DNA of 64,000 bases from Bacteroidales bacterium UBA5507 (GCA_002426195.1 DIOT01000027.1:62001-126000), one strand, 5' to 3'. Counted from the first letter of the stretch, positions 54,074-64,000 are shown. Made by a program: numbers and translations. Notes: generated from the sequence alone by a model not told the origin.

Positions 54074-55609
54074 TTATTTCTTTAAGATAATCCTGAAGGT
54101 TGTTTCTTTACCCGGAATAGATGATTTAACGAAAATACGGCCGTTGTGATTTTCGCTAATAATGCGTTTAGCTAGCGACAATCCGAGTCCCCAACCCCTT
54201 TGTTTGCTGGTATATCCCGGATTGAATATAGTTTTATACATCTGCTTGTGTATACCTTTACCACTATCGGTAATATCAATAGTTACGCTTTTCTCTTCTT
54301 CCATTATATTAATTGTAATCTTGCCCTTACCTGCCATTGCATCAACGGCATTTTTAACAAGATTTTCAATTACCCAGTCAAAAAGTTGTGTATTGAGATT
54401 AACAAGAATTACAGAGTCGCGTGAAGGAGTAATCTGAAACTGAACCATACGTGATGTTCGGGTTTTAAGATACTCTACGGAGTTATAAACGACCTCTACA
54501 ATATTATCGGGTTTGAGATTGGCAATTGAGCCTATTTTGGAAAAACGTTCGGTAATTGTATTTAGCCTGTTGACGTCCTTTTGTAATTCCTGGATGGTGT
54601 CGGGATTCACATTCTGACTTTTTAAATATTCAACCCATGCAATCATTGATGATAAGGGAGTTCCCAGCTGATGAGCGGTTTCTTTTGCTAAACCTATCCA
54701 TACCTGATTCTGCTCTGAACGTCGTGCAAAACTGAATAAGAGATAAGAAACAAGAAGAAAAAGACTAACTATTACCAGTTGCACATATGGGAAGTATCTT
54801 AACTGGGTGAGCACATACGAATCCTGATAGTATATGAAGGTCTTTTGTCCGGCGATGTCAATTTCAATAGGTTCATTACTTGAAGACATTTCACCGATGG
54901 TTTTTCTTGCGAAAGTAGAATCAGAAATAAGAGTGCTGTCAATATTACCATATTGAATGATCGTCTGCCGGGTACTGTCGGTAATGATTACAGGGACAGA
55001 TGCTGAATTGTCAGCGACTTCCATAAAGAATGACTGAACCAGGTCGTTTAGGACTACTTTAAGATCAGAAAAGAGCTTTGAATCTTTATAATAAAAGTAT
55101 ATGTAATTGCCTCTGTAATATTCAAGAACTATGGGTTCATATACTGAGAATTCTTTGAGTAACTGACTAGTCATTTTAGGCACTGTATCAGGGTCAAAGT
55201 CAACATTTTTAGCATTATTGATATTGCCTTCCTGATCAGCCAGGATTACAGGTATTGAGGTGTTGTTTGAGATAATACGCATGTAGTAACTTACATCTTC
55301 ATCGGCCTCCGATTGAGCGACTTTAATTGTTGCTTCTGCTAATAAACGTGCTCTGTCCTGTTCTTCGGTGCTTATTTGCTTGAAGAAGTTTTCGGTATAA
55401 TTCACCAGGCGGGCCCGCTGTTGGATGGCATTTGCCCAGGTGGTAATTTTACTTCTTTCGTCGAGTGCAATCTTCCTGACTAATGAGTTAGTGTACCATA
55501 AAGTGATTCCAACAATCAGAAGCGCAATAAAAAACAGCAATCGTTTCCATGCTTTTTTTTGTTTGTAGATATCGGTGGTTTTTGATTTGAATAGTGCTCT
55601 TATATTCAT
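54074..55609 (-). CDS. Membrane sensor histidine kinase
   Basis: 511 residues: a membrane helix at about 22-44, a periplasmic sensor domain of about 220 residues, a second helix at about 270-292, then the dimerisation domain with phosphoacceptor His in KETAHQLGTPLSS, and a HATPase_c domain (N box NLVKNAVDAM, G1 DITDSGKGI, G2 GWGLGLSLAKRI). All motifs are present. The AHQLGTPLSS form of the H box is common in Bacteroidota kinases without a HAMP domain. No response regulator gene is adjacent; the signal is unknown. Confidence 0.92.
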   Translation of the reverse strand: MNIRALFKSKTTDIYKQKKAWKRLLFFIALLIVGITLWYTNSLVRKIALDERSKITTWANAIQQRARLVNYTENFFKQISTEEQDRARLLAEATIKVAQSEADEDVSYYMRIISNNTSIPVILADQEGNINNAKNVDFDPDTVPKMTSQLLKEFSVYEPIVLEYYRGNYIYFYYKDSKLFSDLKVVLNDLVQSFFMEVADNSASVPVIITDSTRQTIIQYGNIDSTLISDSTFARKTIGEMSSSNEPIEIDIAGQKTFIYYQDSYVLTQLRYFPYVQLVIVSLFLLVSYLLFSFARRSEQNQVWIGLAKETAHQLGTPLSSMIAWVEYLKSQNVNPDTIQELQKDVNRLNTITERFSKIGSIANLKPDNIVEVVYNSVEYLKTRTSRMVQFQITPSRDSVILVNLNTQLFDWVIENLVKNAVDAMAGKGKITINIMEEEKSVTIDITDSGKGIHKQMYKTIFNPGYTSKQRGWGLGLSLAKRIISENHNGRIFVKSSIPGKETTFRIILKK

Positions 55610-55647
55610 TCTTGTGGGAGGACAGAAGTTTATACAAATATAGGTTG

Positions 55648-58161
55648 TTATTTTGTTTCATCCCATTCAATACGAAAAGCCGGTTGTTCGTTATTTGTCT
55701 TTTTACTGACTGTTGTCTGTGGGGCTTGCTTTTTACCACCGAATTCCTGTTGTAAAGTTTCTTTCAGAACCTGTTTTTCATTCCTGAAATCATCGGTAAT
55801 TTTTTTCTTAACAGCCTTTGTGTCGTATTGAACCACTGGATCACTGATAGGTCCTGAAAACTTTAAGAAAAGACGGGGTTTCCCTAATCCATCATCTTCA
55901 ATATATTCATCCGGCGTGACTTTCTTCCTTTTACCTGGTTTAATGACATCTGACAGAAGCATATTTGCATGATAGTCGATGTTATTCCCAAAAGTGTGTG
56001 TTCCGTAACCTTCAAGATTAAGCACTGAGGAATTTATTTCCATACTTGGAATTACGACGGTTTCGTGCATAATCTCAATCTGGTTTTTTAGTGTGGCGAA
56101 TTTAACGTTCTTCAGTTGGGAGGCATCAAGGAACCGGGATAAGGCTTGCAGTGGCTGAAATTCATTAAGTTCCCCGTTCCGTATTTCAATATTAGCTATC
56201 GCTTCAACACTTTTTACATCTACAGTGTAATCAGGTTTTAAATTGGTGGCAAAATCTACAACAACATTGGCCGTTCCTTTGAGGTTATTACTCACAATGC
56301 CTTTTTGACCGAAATCATTAAACTGATAAAACAGCTGATTAATTTCAACATCCTTCAAAGTGGCATTAGTTATGATACGTGTTTTGTTACCGTACCTTCC
56401 GTTAATTATCCCGTTGGCTGTTATTTTTCCTCCAAACGCTGAGATTGAAATATCAGTACCCCGTAGCACATTCTGGTTTAACTGAAACCTTCCAATGACA
56501 TTTTGTGTCTTTAGGTTCTTATGAGTAAGGGAACCTACATTTAACGAAATATCAAAGGAAATATCCGGGGGAAACAAAGTAGAAGTTGTATTATTACCCG
56601 TTTTATTTTTAACGAGTGCCAGAATATTTTCAAGTATGAGCTTATCGGAATTAAGGTTAAGTGAAGCATAAACCGGTTGACTCTTATTTGAAGTGATTGT
56701 TGTTAGTCCGTCAAGATATCCGTTGGCTTCAAAATCCGATTCACCAATAGTGCCTGTAATTCCGTCACATAAGATTCTCTGGTTCTTCAAACTTAGTCCA
56801 CCGTTGAGGTTGGTAATCGGGTTCATTTTATACAGGAATTCAGCATTGGTGAAATTAACATCGCCACTGATTCTCATAGCCTGAGTTTCGTTATTTATGT
56901 CGTAATCCTCGATGTTGATATCGGCGATGATATTACCATTAAACTTTGTAAAATCGGAATTTTGAATTAGCGGAGACAGTTCAGTAAGGTTTGTATTTAA
57001 TTTCAGTGCCAGTGTAATCAGTGGGTTTCTGAATCTTCGGGTTATAATTTTTCCCTGTAATTTTCCTGTTTTAAGACTTCCGCTGAAATAGTTCACATTC
57101 AGCATTTCTGTGTCAGGTGCACCTCCATAATAGAAAGTGCCGCCGGCATCAAGTGATTTAATTTCAATGGGCTTAGCCTTATACGATATAGCCCCGTCAG
57201 AGAGGACGAATGATAAGGATGTCCTTATATTACGCCAGTCGTTAGCCTGACCTTTAAGAGATCCTTTGAGGCTTAATTTTCCTGTAGGGCTAAAGTTGGA
57301 TATCTTTTTCTGAACGGAAGGAGGAAGCAGTGAATTAATTTGTGATGTTTCTGCCTTGAATGATATGATCATTAAGTCGATGACAGGCTTGTCACCGTAA
57401 AAATACTTACCCTTAAATTCAACAGGGACATCGGCATATTCCAGAAAAGCTTCCTGAAAATCAAGCAGTTCTAAAGTCTTGTTTATGTTGATAGTAGTTT
57501 CAATGCCGGCACTGGCAGGCGGTAAGATATTTTGTTTTCCTATTATGAGTTGCTGACAATAAACATCACCTTTGAATTTTAATTTGATTTGTTCCGACAA
57601 TAACGAGCCTTTGATAGCTGAGTTATTTATTTTAACAATGACATGGTTATCTCTTGAAGAGTCAATATAGGATAAGACAGAAGATTTGAGTGTAATTCGG
57701 TGAAAATCAAAATTAACAGCACCTGAATGGTCTTTCGAAACGCTCTTCCATATGCGATAATTATTTTCACCACTGATATCAGTATAGAGATTTAGCTGGG
57801 CATTTTCTATGATGACGCTCCGAATTTTGTAGTTGCCTGTTAAAAGATTTATCAGGTTAAAGTTAAGATCAATTCTTTTGGCAGAAATTAAACCCGGGGC
57901 ATTTGGCAAATTAGCCGGAGGTTTCATTGTAACATCACTAAGAACAACAGATGCGTTAGGGAAAGACCTGAACAAACTAATATCTATAGTGCTTACATTG
58001 GTTTCAACCAGAAGATGCTTGTTGAGTTCAGTTGTAATAAGGCTCTTTATTTTGTCGGCACTAAAATATCCAACAATGATAAAGCATGCGGAAGTTATCA
58101 CCGCAACAACTGATAGCCAGACAATTATTTTTGTAAGGTTCCTCTTAAATATTTGACGCAT
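55648..58161 (-). CDS. AsmA-like envelope protein
   Basis: 837 residues with one N-terminal membrane helix (about 12-33) and a long periplasmic beta-rich region. The start (LITTELNKHLLVETNVSTID, then FRSFPNASVVLSDV) and the C-terminal AsmA_2 region (LNEFQPLQALSRFLDASQL ... KFATLKNQIEI) match Bacteroidota AsmA proteins. Relatives form bridge-like structures that move phospholipid between membranes. The Lys/Gln-rich C-tail is atypical. The sensor-kinase gene begins 38 bases downstream, so the two may be co-transcribed. Confidence 0.85.
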   Translation of the reverse strand: MRQIFKRNLTKIIVWLSVVAVITSACFIIVGYFSADKIKSLITTELNKHLLVETNVSTIDISLFRSFPNASVVLSDVTMKPPANLPNAPGLISAKRIDLNFNLINLLTGNYKIRSVIIENAQLNLYTDISGENNYRIWKSVSKDHSGAVNFDFHRITLKSSVLSYIDSSRDNHVIVKINNSAIKGSLLSEQIKLKFKGDVYCQQLIIGKQNILPPASAGIETTININKTLELLDFQEAFLEYADVPVEFKGKYFYGDKPVIDLMIISFKAETSQINSLLPPSVQKKISNFSPTGKLSLKGSLKGQANDWRNIRTSLSFVLSDGAISYKAKPIEIKSLDAGGTFYYGGAPDTEMLNVNYFSGSLKTGKLQGKIITRRFRNPLITLALKLNTNLTELSPLIQNSDFTKFNGNIIADINIEDYDINNETQAMRISGDVNFTNAEFLYKMNPITNLNGGLSLKNQRILCDGITGTIGESDFEANGYLDGLTTITSNKSQPVYASLNLNSDKLILENILALVKNKTGNNTTSTLFPPDISFDISLNVGSLTHKNLKTQNVIGRFQLNQNVLRGTDISISAFGGKITANGIINGRYGNKTRIITNATLKDVEINQLFYQFNDFGQKGIVSNNLKGTANVVVDFATNLKPDYTVDVKSVEAIANIEIRNGELNEFQPLQALSRFLDASQLKNVKFATLKNQIEIMHETVVIPSMEINSSVLNLEGYGTHTFGNNIDYHANMLLSDVIKPGKRKKVTPDEYIEDDGLGKPRLFLKFSGPISDPVVQYDTKAVKKKITDDFRNEKQVLKETLQQEFGGKKQAPQTTVSKKTNNEQPAFRIEWDETK

Positions 58162-58591
58162 TAATCGGCTATTTACGGATTAATAAACGCAATCAGATGT
58201 ATGGTATTGTTCAGTTTACACGAGTATTGGAAGCAAAGTTCAATTCTTAATAAACATATGCACTTCAATATGGCCCTTACTCGAAATCCTTAGATTGCAA
58301 ACTCCATATAGAAGATCAATGATATAAGTTGACAACTTCGCATTGTCTGCCTCAATCTTCTTTAAAACTGGCTTGAGGATTCTTCAAATGTTTAGAAGTT
58401 TAGGTTTAAAAGCAAGATTCATAGGAACCAGTGAATGAAGATTATAAATAACCTACAGTTTTTACTCATACCTACAAATGAGAGTACAAATTTAACTTTA
58501 TAAAATCTTTATACTTAACCTCTGTATTCTTCTAAAATCATTATAAAATCACCTGTTCATTTGCATTACAGAACTTCATTTTTTTGATGCG
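58162..58591. other. Divergent intergenic region before kup
   Basis: About 430 AT-rich bases. The minus strand holds a 58240-58422 frame broken by one TGA, possibly a decayed gene. Near the kup start, TTCATTTG (58556-58563) fits the -7 consensus in seven of eight positions. No tRNA or c-di-AMP-type riboswitch could be recognised. Confidence 0.45.
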
Positions 58592-60541
58592 ATGACTAAT
58601 CAACATGAAAGCCACACAAAACCATTAAGTATCAGTGGAATTATAATTTCGCTCGGGATTGTTTTCGGTGATATTGGTACCTCCCCACTATATGTTATGA
58701 AAGCGTTTGTTGACTGGTCATCGTCTGTGAATGAAGAATACACAATTGGCTTTCTTGCGTGCGTAATCTGGACACTCACATTACAGACAACCATCAAATA
58801 CATTGTTATAACATTAAAAGCTGACAATCATGGAGAAGGGGGCATTTTTTCATTGTTTGCGCTATTGAGAAAACGAAGGGAATGGCTGTTTATTTTTGCC
58901 ATTATTGGAGGTAGTTCTATGCTGGCAGATGGAATTATTACACCTTCCATTACCGTTCTTTCGGCAGTGGAGGGACTTAGATATATCAGTCCCGATATTT
59001 CGGTTTTACCTATTGCGATTATAATAATAGCGGGTCTTTTCTTTATACAACAATTCGGCACTGCTTTTTTAGGCAAGTCTTTTGGCCCAATTATGCTCCT
59101 CTGGTTTTCGACGATCGGAATATTGGGTATTATTTATATAATTCAATATCCGGCAGTATTAAAGGCATTTAATCCCATTTATGCTTACAAACTACTAGTA
59201 AATCATCCACAGGGTTTCATTTTATTAGGGGCTGTATTTTTATGTACAACCGGTGCTGAAGCTTTATATGCCGATCTTGGTCATTGCGGAATACGGAACA
59301 TAAGAGTAAGTTGGATCTTTGTTAAGGTAATGCTCATATTAAACTACCTGGGACAAGGTGCATGGATAATTACCCACAAAGCTATTGTTACAGGACATAA
59401 TCCATTCTACAGTATTATGCCTCCATTTATACTACCTTTTGGATTAATACTTGCAACACTTGCGGCCATAATAGCGAGTCAGGCCCTTATTTCCGGGTCC
59501 TATACTCTGATAAGTGAAGCGATATCACTTAATTTTTGGCCCAGGGTTAGAATTAAGTACCCATCACAACTTAAAGGTCAGATTTACGTGCCGGTTATAT
59601 GCATTGGCCTATTCGTATTTTGCACGATGGTGATTTTATTCTTCAAAACATCATCTGCGCTTGAAGCTGCCTACGGACTCGCAATCACAATCACAATGCT
59701 GGCCACATCCATACTGGTAATGGCATACCTTAAAATGCGTAAACGACCCTTAATACTGATAATACTTTTTGGAATCATTTATTTGACAATCGAAGGGGCT
59801 TTTCTTATATCAAACCTCCACAAGTTCTCGCATGGGGGCTGGTTCTCTATAACACTGGGCCTGTTTTTATCGATTATAATGCTTAATATGTATGCAGGTC
59901 GTAAAGTAAGGAACAGGTTTATAACCTTTAGGAATCTGAAGGAGTATTTGCCTATACTTTACGAAATGAGTGATGACAATACGATTCCAAAGTTGAGTCA
60001 GAATATTGTTTATATAACACATGCCGATCGAATAACTGATATTGAGGACAAAACGCTGCACTCCATAATAAGGCGGAATCCGCCAAAACGAGCCGACCAC
60101 TATTGGTTTTTACATGTTGATATAGTTGATGAGCCACATACATTGAATTACAAGGTAACTAACCTTTATAAAAATAAAGTAACCCGAATTGATTTCTATC
60201 TTGGATTCAGGGTATCGCAACGGATAAATGATTATTTCGAGGAATTACTGAACATTCTTGCTGTTGAAGGGAAGCTGGATCCTTTAAGTAGCAATCCATC
60301 TCTCAGAAAGTACAACGTTAAATCACCTTTCACCTTTGTAAAGATTGAACGAAGTGCTCCTTTTAACAATAATCTCCCGTATTTCGACAGGCTTGCCCTG
60401 AATATTTATTATAGACTAAAGAAACTCGGACTTAGCGACATCAAAGCATATGGACTGGAATCAAACCAGATTATCACTGAACGTATACCCCTTAATATTC
60501 CACTAGCTTATAGTAAGGCTCCTAAACTTAAAGAGATATAA
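58592..60541 (+). CDS. kup: Low-affinity potassium transporter Kup
   Basis: 649 residues, KUP/HAK/KT family K+:H+ symporter with about twelve membrane segments and a cytosolic C-terminal domain of some 200 residues. Family motifs: FGDIGTSPLYVMKAF, DNHGEGGIFSLFAL, MLADGIITPSITVLSAVEGL and GTTGAEALYADLGH-like TTGAEALYADLGHCG. The start ATG at 58592 fits the family N-terminus. A two-component pair of KdpD/KdpE type follows, consistent with regulation by potassium. Confidence 0.95.
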   Translation: MTNQHESHTKPLSISGIIISLGIVFGDIGTSPLYVMKAFVDWSSSVNEEYTIGFLACVIWTLTLQTTIKYIVITLKADNHGEGGIFSLFALLRKRREWLFIFAIIGGSSMLADGIITPSITVLSAVEGLRYISPDISVLPIAIIIIAGLFFIQQFGTAFLGKSFGPIMLLWFSTIGILGIIYIIQYPAVLKAFNPIYAYKLLVNHPQGFILLGAVFLCTTGAEALYADLGHCGIRNIRVSWIFVKVMLILNYLGQGAWIITHKAIVTGHNPFYSIMPPFILPFGLILATLAAIIASQALISGSYTLISEAISLNFWPRVRIKYPSQLKGQIYVPVICIGLFVFCTMVILFFKTSSALEAAYGLAITITMLATSILVMAYLKMRKRPLILIILFGIIYLTIEGAFLISNLHKFSHGGWFSITLGLFLSIIMLNMYAGRKVRNRFITFRNLKEYLPILYEMSDDNTIPKLSQNIVYITHADRITDIEDKTLHSIIRRNPPKRADHYWFLHVDIVDEPHTLNYKVTNLYKNKVTRIDFYLGFRVSQRINDYFEELLNILAVEGKLDPLSSNPSLRKYNVKSPFTFVKIERSAPFNNNLPYFDRLALNIYYRLKKLGLSDIKAYGLESNQIITERIPLNIPLAYSKAPKLKEI

Positions 60542-60681
60542 ACTAAGATGAAATAAATCCATATTTTAACCAAACCAGTATTCTGCTAATAATCAAGAAG
60601 CTATACATACATCAATAATGCTTTATAAATGGCTGATTTTATTAAATTTGTAATAGATCTGTTTCATAATCCTGATTTAAA

Positions 60682-61758
60682 ATGTTTGGTCTAAAGCGAA
60701 AAATGTTTTCGATTGTAGGTAACAGGAAATACCATAATATCATTGCTTTCCTGGTTGTGTTATTAGTAGCTGTTCTCAGTTCTCTATTGATAAGTAGCGA
60801 AAACTACAGACTGGTGCCATACATATTGCTGTTTACAGTGTCAATTTTGGCAACGTTTATGAAAATTGTTCAGGTGCTGATTGCAACTACGCTTAGTGCT
60901 TTAGTATGGAACTTTTTTTTCATTCCGCCACATTTCACTTTCCATATTGAAAAACCAGAAGATATCCTCCTCTTTGGACTTTTTTTCATGATTGCATTGC
61001 TTAACGGGATACTTACTATCCGCCTTAGACAAACAACTGAGATGGCCAACAAAGCTCACGAATCGGATAAACTTTACAAGACAATTTTTAACTCCATTTC
61101 TCATGAACTAAGGATTCCAGTATCTACAATTATGGGTGCTTCTGAAAACCTCCTTACAAACGATTATCCTTCGCAAGTTGAAAAGGAACTCACACATGAA
61201 ATTTTCACGGCTTCACTTAGGCTCAATAGGCTAATTGAAAATCTCCTTAGTATGTCACGCCTTGAAGCTGGAAGGATATCACCTAAACCTGACTGGCACG
61301 ATATTAATGACATGATAAATAAAGTGCTCAAAGATCTTGAAGAGGAGTTGCATGGTTTTATGGTATTAATAAAAGTTCCTGATGATATGCCACCAGTATG
61401 GATCGATTTCGGCTTAATGGAACAAGTGTTGTATAATCTGCTGTTCAATACTACATTCCATGCTCCCTCAGGAACTTTGATATCCATCAAGGTGGAACAT
61501 GCCGATAATTTTCTACTTATGGATATAACTGATGATGGCCCGGGCTTTCCGGCAGATAAAATAGAACATTTGTTTGATAAATTTTACAGAATTGACCAAA
61601 CAAGTTCAGGTGGTCTCGGACTTGGACTTTCAATTGTAAAGGGATTTGTGGAGGCTCACCAAGGTACAATTACAGCATCCAATAATGAAAATGGAGGAGC
61701 AAGGTTCAACATCCGAATTCCATCGCCTCTAACGCAGGTTTATAACATAAATGTTTAA
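60682..61758 (+). CDS. DUF4118 sensor histidine kinase (KdpD C-terminal half)
   Basis: 358 residues. Four membrane segments form the DUF4118 domain of KdpD (ends in WNFFFIPPHFTFHIEKPEDI), followed by HisKA (phosphoacceptor in SISHELRIPVSTIMG) and HATPase_c (NLLFNTTFHAP, DITDDGPGFP, GGLGLGLSIVKGF). The N-terminal KdpD osmosensing and universal-stress domains of full-length KdpD (about 400 residues) are absent. With the KdpE-like gene 3 bases after it and kup before it, it probably senses K+ or turgor. Confidence 0.92.
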   Translation: MFGLKRKMFSIVGNRKYHNIIAFLVVLLVAVLSSLLISSENYRLVPYILLFTVSILATFMKIVQVLIATTLSALVWNFFFIPPHFTFHIEKPEDILLFGLFFMIALLNGILTIRLRQTTEMANKAHESDKLYKTIFNSISHELRIPVSTIMGASENLLTNDYPSQVEKELTHEIFTASLRLNRLIENLLSMSRLEAGRISPKPDWHDINDMINKVLKDLEEELHGFMVLIKVPDDMPPVWIDFGLMEQVLYNLLFNTTFHAPSGTLISIKVEHADNFLLMDITDDGPGFPADKIEHLFDKFYRIDQTSSGGLGLGLSIVKGFVEAHQGTITASNNENGGARFNIRIPSPLTQVYNINV

Positions 61759-61761
61759 CCT

Positions 61762-62445
61762 ATGAATACTGAAAATACAATATTGGTAATTGACGATGAA
61801 CTTCAGATAAGGAGACTGTTGGAGATTACTCTTACGGCCAGCGGTTATCGCATCATCAATAGTGACAGAGGTAAAGCCGGTCTGGTAGAAGCAGCCACCA
61901 GTAATCCTGCCCTTATTATACTTGATCTCGGACTTCCGGATATTGACGGACAAGAGATTCTTGTAAAGCTGCGAGAATGGTACACCAGACCTATAATAAT
62001 ATTATCGGTTCGCAACACAGAAGCCGAAATCGTCAGGGCTCTGGACAATGGTGCTAATGATTATCTCTCCAAGCCCTTTCGTAGTGGCGAATTACTTGCT
62101 CGTATAAGATCTTCTATCAGGCAGTCTGAAAACACTGACGAAACCAGGCTCATTGAAACCGGAAATCTTACTATTGACCTTTTAAGCCATGTAGTAAGAA
62201 AAAATGGAGAGTTGCTAAAGCTTACTTCAACAGAATTTGCCCTTTTGGCCTTGCTGGCCCGCAATGAGGGCCGGGTACTTACACATCATTTCATACTTAA
62301 TAAAATCTGGGGGCATGGTTATACAGATCAAACACAATATTTACGGGTATTTATTGCACAATTGCGTAAAAAAGTAGAAATTAACCCTGCCAAACCAACT
62401 CTACTGATAACAGAATCAGGAATAGGGTATAGGTTCGGGAATTAA
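61762..62445 (+). CDS. KdpE-like response regulator (OmpR family)
   Basis: 227 residues: receiver domain with DDE at 9-11 (VIDDELQIRR), phosphoacceptor Asp in LIILDLGLPDIDG, switch Thr/Ser in ILSVRN, Lys in LSKPF, then a winged-helix DNA-binding domain (KLTSTEFALLALLARNEGRV ... HGYTDQTQYLRVFIAQLRKK). HGYTDQTQYLRVFIAQLRKK is close to KdpE. Genes for the KdpFABC pump are not in the window, so kup may be its target here. Confidence 0.93.
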   Translation: MNTENTILVIDDELQIRRLLEITLTASGYRIINSDRGKAGLVEAATSNPALIILDLGLPDIDGQEILVKLREWYTRPIIILSVRNTEAEIVRALDNGANDYLSKPFRSGELLARIRSSIRQSENTDETRLIETGNLTIDLLSHVVRKNGELLKLTSTEFALLALLARNEGRVLTHHFILNKIWGHGYTDQTQYLRVFIAQLRKKVEINPAKPTLLITESGIGYRFGN

Positions 62446-62474
62446 TTAATAAAAAGAAATACAAAATCTACTCA

Positions 62475-64000
62475 CTAGTCAACCGACAAGAGTTCTTTTA
62501 CTGCTTTAATTATTCCTTCAGCATCAAAACCGCATAAGTGGTGCAACTGTTCAGCGGTGCCATGAGGAATATAGTCGTCGGGAATACCTAAAATTTTAAC
62601 AGGACAGGAGATGTTATGTCCTGCCATATATTCAAGGACCGTACTTCCCAAACCACCTTTAACAGAGCCATCCTCCACTGTGATTACTTTTTTATAATTT
62701 GCAAAGACTTCTGATAGAATTTCGGTGTCGATAGGCTTTAGGAACATCATATCAAAATGTGCCGGATAAATATCTTCTTCTTTTAGTTTAAGGACGGCCT
62801 CTTTTACAAAGTTTCCCGGATGCCCCAGGCTAAGTATAGCTATATATTTCCCATCAGAAACACGACGACCTTTACCTTTCCTGATTTCAATGAAAGGTCT
62901 CTGCCAGTCGGGACATGCACAATTTCCTCTAGGATAACGGATAACATATGGACCGTTACCGGGAAGCTGAGCTGTAAACATCATATTACGTAAATCGTAC
63001 CCATTCATTGGAGCAGCAATAGTAAGCCCCGGAATTGCGTTCAGATATGCCAGATCGTATGCACCATGATGCGTTGGCCCGTCTTCTCCTACTAATCCTG
63101 CCCTGTCGAGACAAAGAATTACAGGCAATTGCTGTAAGGCGACATCATGAATTAACTGATCGTATGACCTTTGCATAAATGACGAATAGATGTTGCAGAA
63201 CGGAATCATACCTTCGGCGGCCAGTCCTGCAGCAAATGTGACAGCATGCTGCTCAGCAATCCCAACATCAAATGTTCTTTCAGGCATCTCCTTCATCATA
63301 AGATTTAGAGAACATCCGGTTGGCATAGCAGGTGTGATACCAATAATTTTTTCATTTTCACGTGCCAGCTCAAGAATAGTAGCCCCAAAGACATCCTGGT
63401 ACCGTGACGGTTTTTTGTCGCCATCTTTATGCAGGATTTCACCGGTATTTTTATCAAACATCCCGGGAGCATGGAACAGAATCTGTTGCTGTTCAGCTTT
63501 TTCAAACCCTTTTCCTTTGACAGTGATAGTATGCAGCAGCTTGGGGCCGGGCACATCCTTCAGATCCTGCAAAAGGCGTACTAGTTTTATCACATCATGG
63601 CCATCAACCGGTCCCAGATAACGAAAATTAAACGCTTCAAAGAGGTTGCAATTCTTAAATAGGGTTGATTTTACAACATGTGAAAGCTGTTTGACTACCT
63701 GTCGTGAATTGGCTCCATATTTTGTATTACCCCCCATCAGCAACCATATCCTGTCCTTAATTTTCTTGTAGGTGCGCGAGGTTACAATATCAATAAAATA
63801 CTCTTTCAGAGCACCAACGCTTTTGTCGATTGAAATGCCATTGTCGTTGAGTATAACCAGAAGATTAGTACCGGAGACTCCGGCGTTATTCAGAGCTTCC
63901 ATTGCCTGACCACCGGTTAGTGCACCATCGCCTATTACGGCAATATGCTGTCTGTGAGGATTATTGGAAAGCTTCGCTGCCATTGCCATTCCAAGAGCGG
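62475..64000 (-). CDS. dxs: 1-deoxy-D-xylulose-5-phosphate synthase, N-terminus cut by the window edge
   Basis: About 508 residues are visible; the frame runs open past base 64000, so the N-terminal 120 or so residues lie outside and the ATG at 63989 is internal (upstream residues read ALG, giving ALGMAMA as in the family). TPP-binding motif VIGDGALTGGQAMEALNNAG, then YLGPVDGHDV, and the catalytic Glu in DVGIAEQHAVTFAAGLA. Makes DXP from pyruvate and glyceraldehyde 3-phosphate at the entry of the MEP pathway, the same pathway as ispD in this window. Confidence 0.96.
   Translation of the reverse strand, partial: ALGMAMAAKLSNNPHRQHIAVIGDGALTGGQAMEALNNAGVSGTNLLVILNDNGISIDKSVGALKEYFIDIVTSRTYKKIKDRIWLLMGGNTKYGANSRQVVKQLSHVVKSTLFKNCNLFEAFNFRYLGPVDGHDVIKLVRLLQDLKDVPGPKLLHTITVKGKGFEKAEQQQILFHAPGMFDKNTGEILHKDGDKKPSRYQDVFGATILELARENEKIIGITPAMPTGCSLNLMMKEMPERTFDVGIAEQHAVTFAAGLAAEGMIPFCNIYSSFMQRSYDQLIHDVALQQLPVILCLDRAGLVGEDGPTHHGAYDLAYLNAIPGLTIAAPMNGYDLRNMMFTAQLPGNGPYVIRYPRGNCACPDWQRPFIEIRKGKGRRVSDGKYIAILSLGHPGNFVKEAVLKLKEEDIYPAHFDMMFLKPIDTEILSEVFANYKKVITVEDGSVKGGLGSTVLEYMAGHNISCPVKILGIPDDYIPHGTAEQLHHLCGFDAEGIIKAVKELLSVD

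Noticed and set aside
58162..58591. c-di-AMP or other riboswitch before kup
   Set aside because: No conserved riboswitch core or terminator stem could be recognised by eye in the leader.

Overview
The window is a chromosomal segment from a member of the Bacteroidota, most likely a Bacteroidales- or Marinilabiliales-like organism. Supporting signs are secreted proteins with type IX secretion (T9SS) C-terminal sorting domains, Bacteroidota-type -7 boxes (TAnnTTTG) in front of many genes, an alpha2 glycyl-tRNA synthetase, a BY-kinase with a Tyr-Gly tail, and AT-rich intergenic DNA with few Shine-Dalgarno sites. The assignment is inference; there is no rRNA gene here to confirm it.

Layout. 0-1.7 kb: 3' part of a secreted protein with a transglutaminase-like fold that appears to lack its catalytic residues. 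1.7-6.2 kb: RNase R, a lone receiver-domain protein and a fused double-ATPase ABC protein. 6.2-16.2 kb (all minus): miaB, then the exopolysaccharide export pair Wza/Wzc, then cysD-cysN, then mrdA-rodA (cell elongation). 16.4-22.2 kb (plus): topA, an arginase-fold protein with eroded metal ligands, and two Fe-S genes of heterodisulfide-reductase type. 22.2-25.4 kb: two membrane glycosyltransferase-like proteins. 25.6-35.1 kb: housekeeping genes (glyQS, pth, rplY, prs, queA, ispD, ruvC) mixed with a methyltransferase-like gene interrupted at a C10 tract, a GT2 glycosyltransferase and a flippase-like membrane protein.

35.3-48.2 kb is the accessory region, all on the minus strand. It holds a 2157-residue SpvB/VCBS/RHS polymorphic toxin-like protein, a small membrane protein, an orphan RHS C-terminal tip and a second small membrane protein, packed as rhs - imm1 - orphan tip - imm2. 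Upstream lie three T9SS- or adhesin-type secreted proteins and a lipoprotein. This is the strongest candidate for a poorly described system: two toxin tips, each followed by a membrane protein that may be its immunity partner.

48.9-64 kb: a PLP enzyme that resembles cysteate synthase (possible first step to sulfonolipids), divergent from a BASS-family transporter and a PlsC-like acyltransferase; tryptophanase; an orphan sensor kinase; an AsmA-like protein; a potassium module (kup, a DUF4118 sensor kinase and a KdpE-like regulator); and the 3' part of dxs, which runs off the window end. No rRNA, tRNA, CRISPR array, IS element or prophage was recognised.
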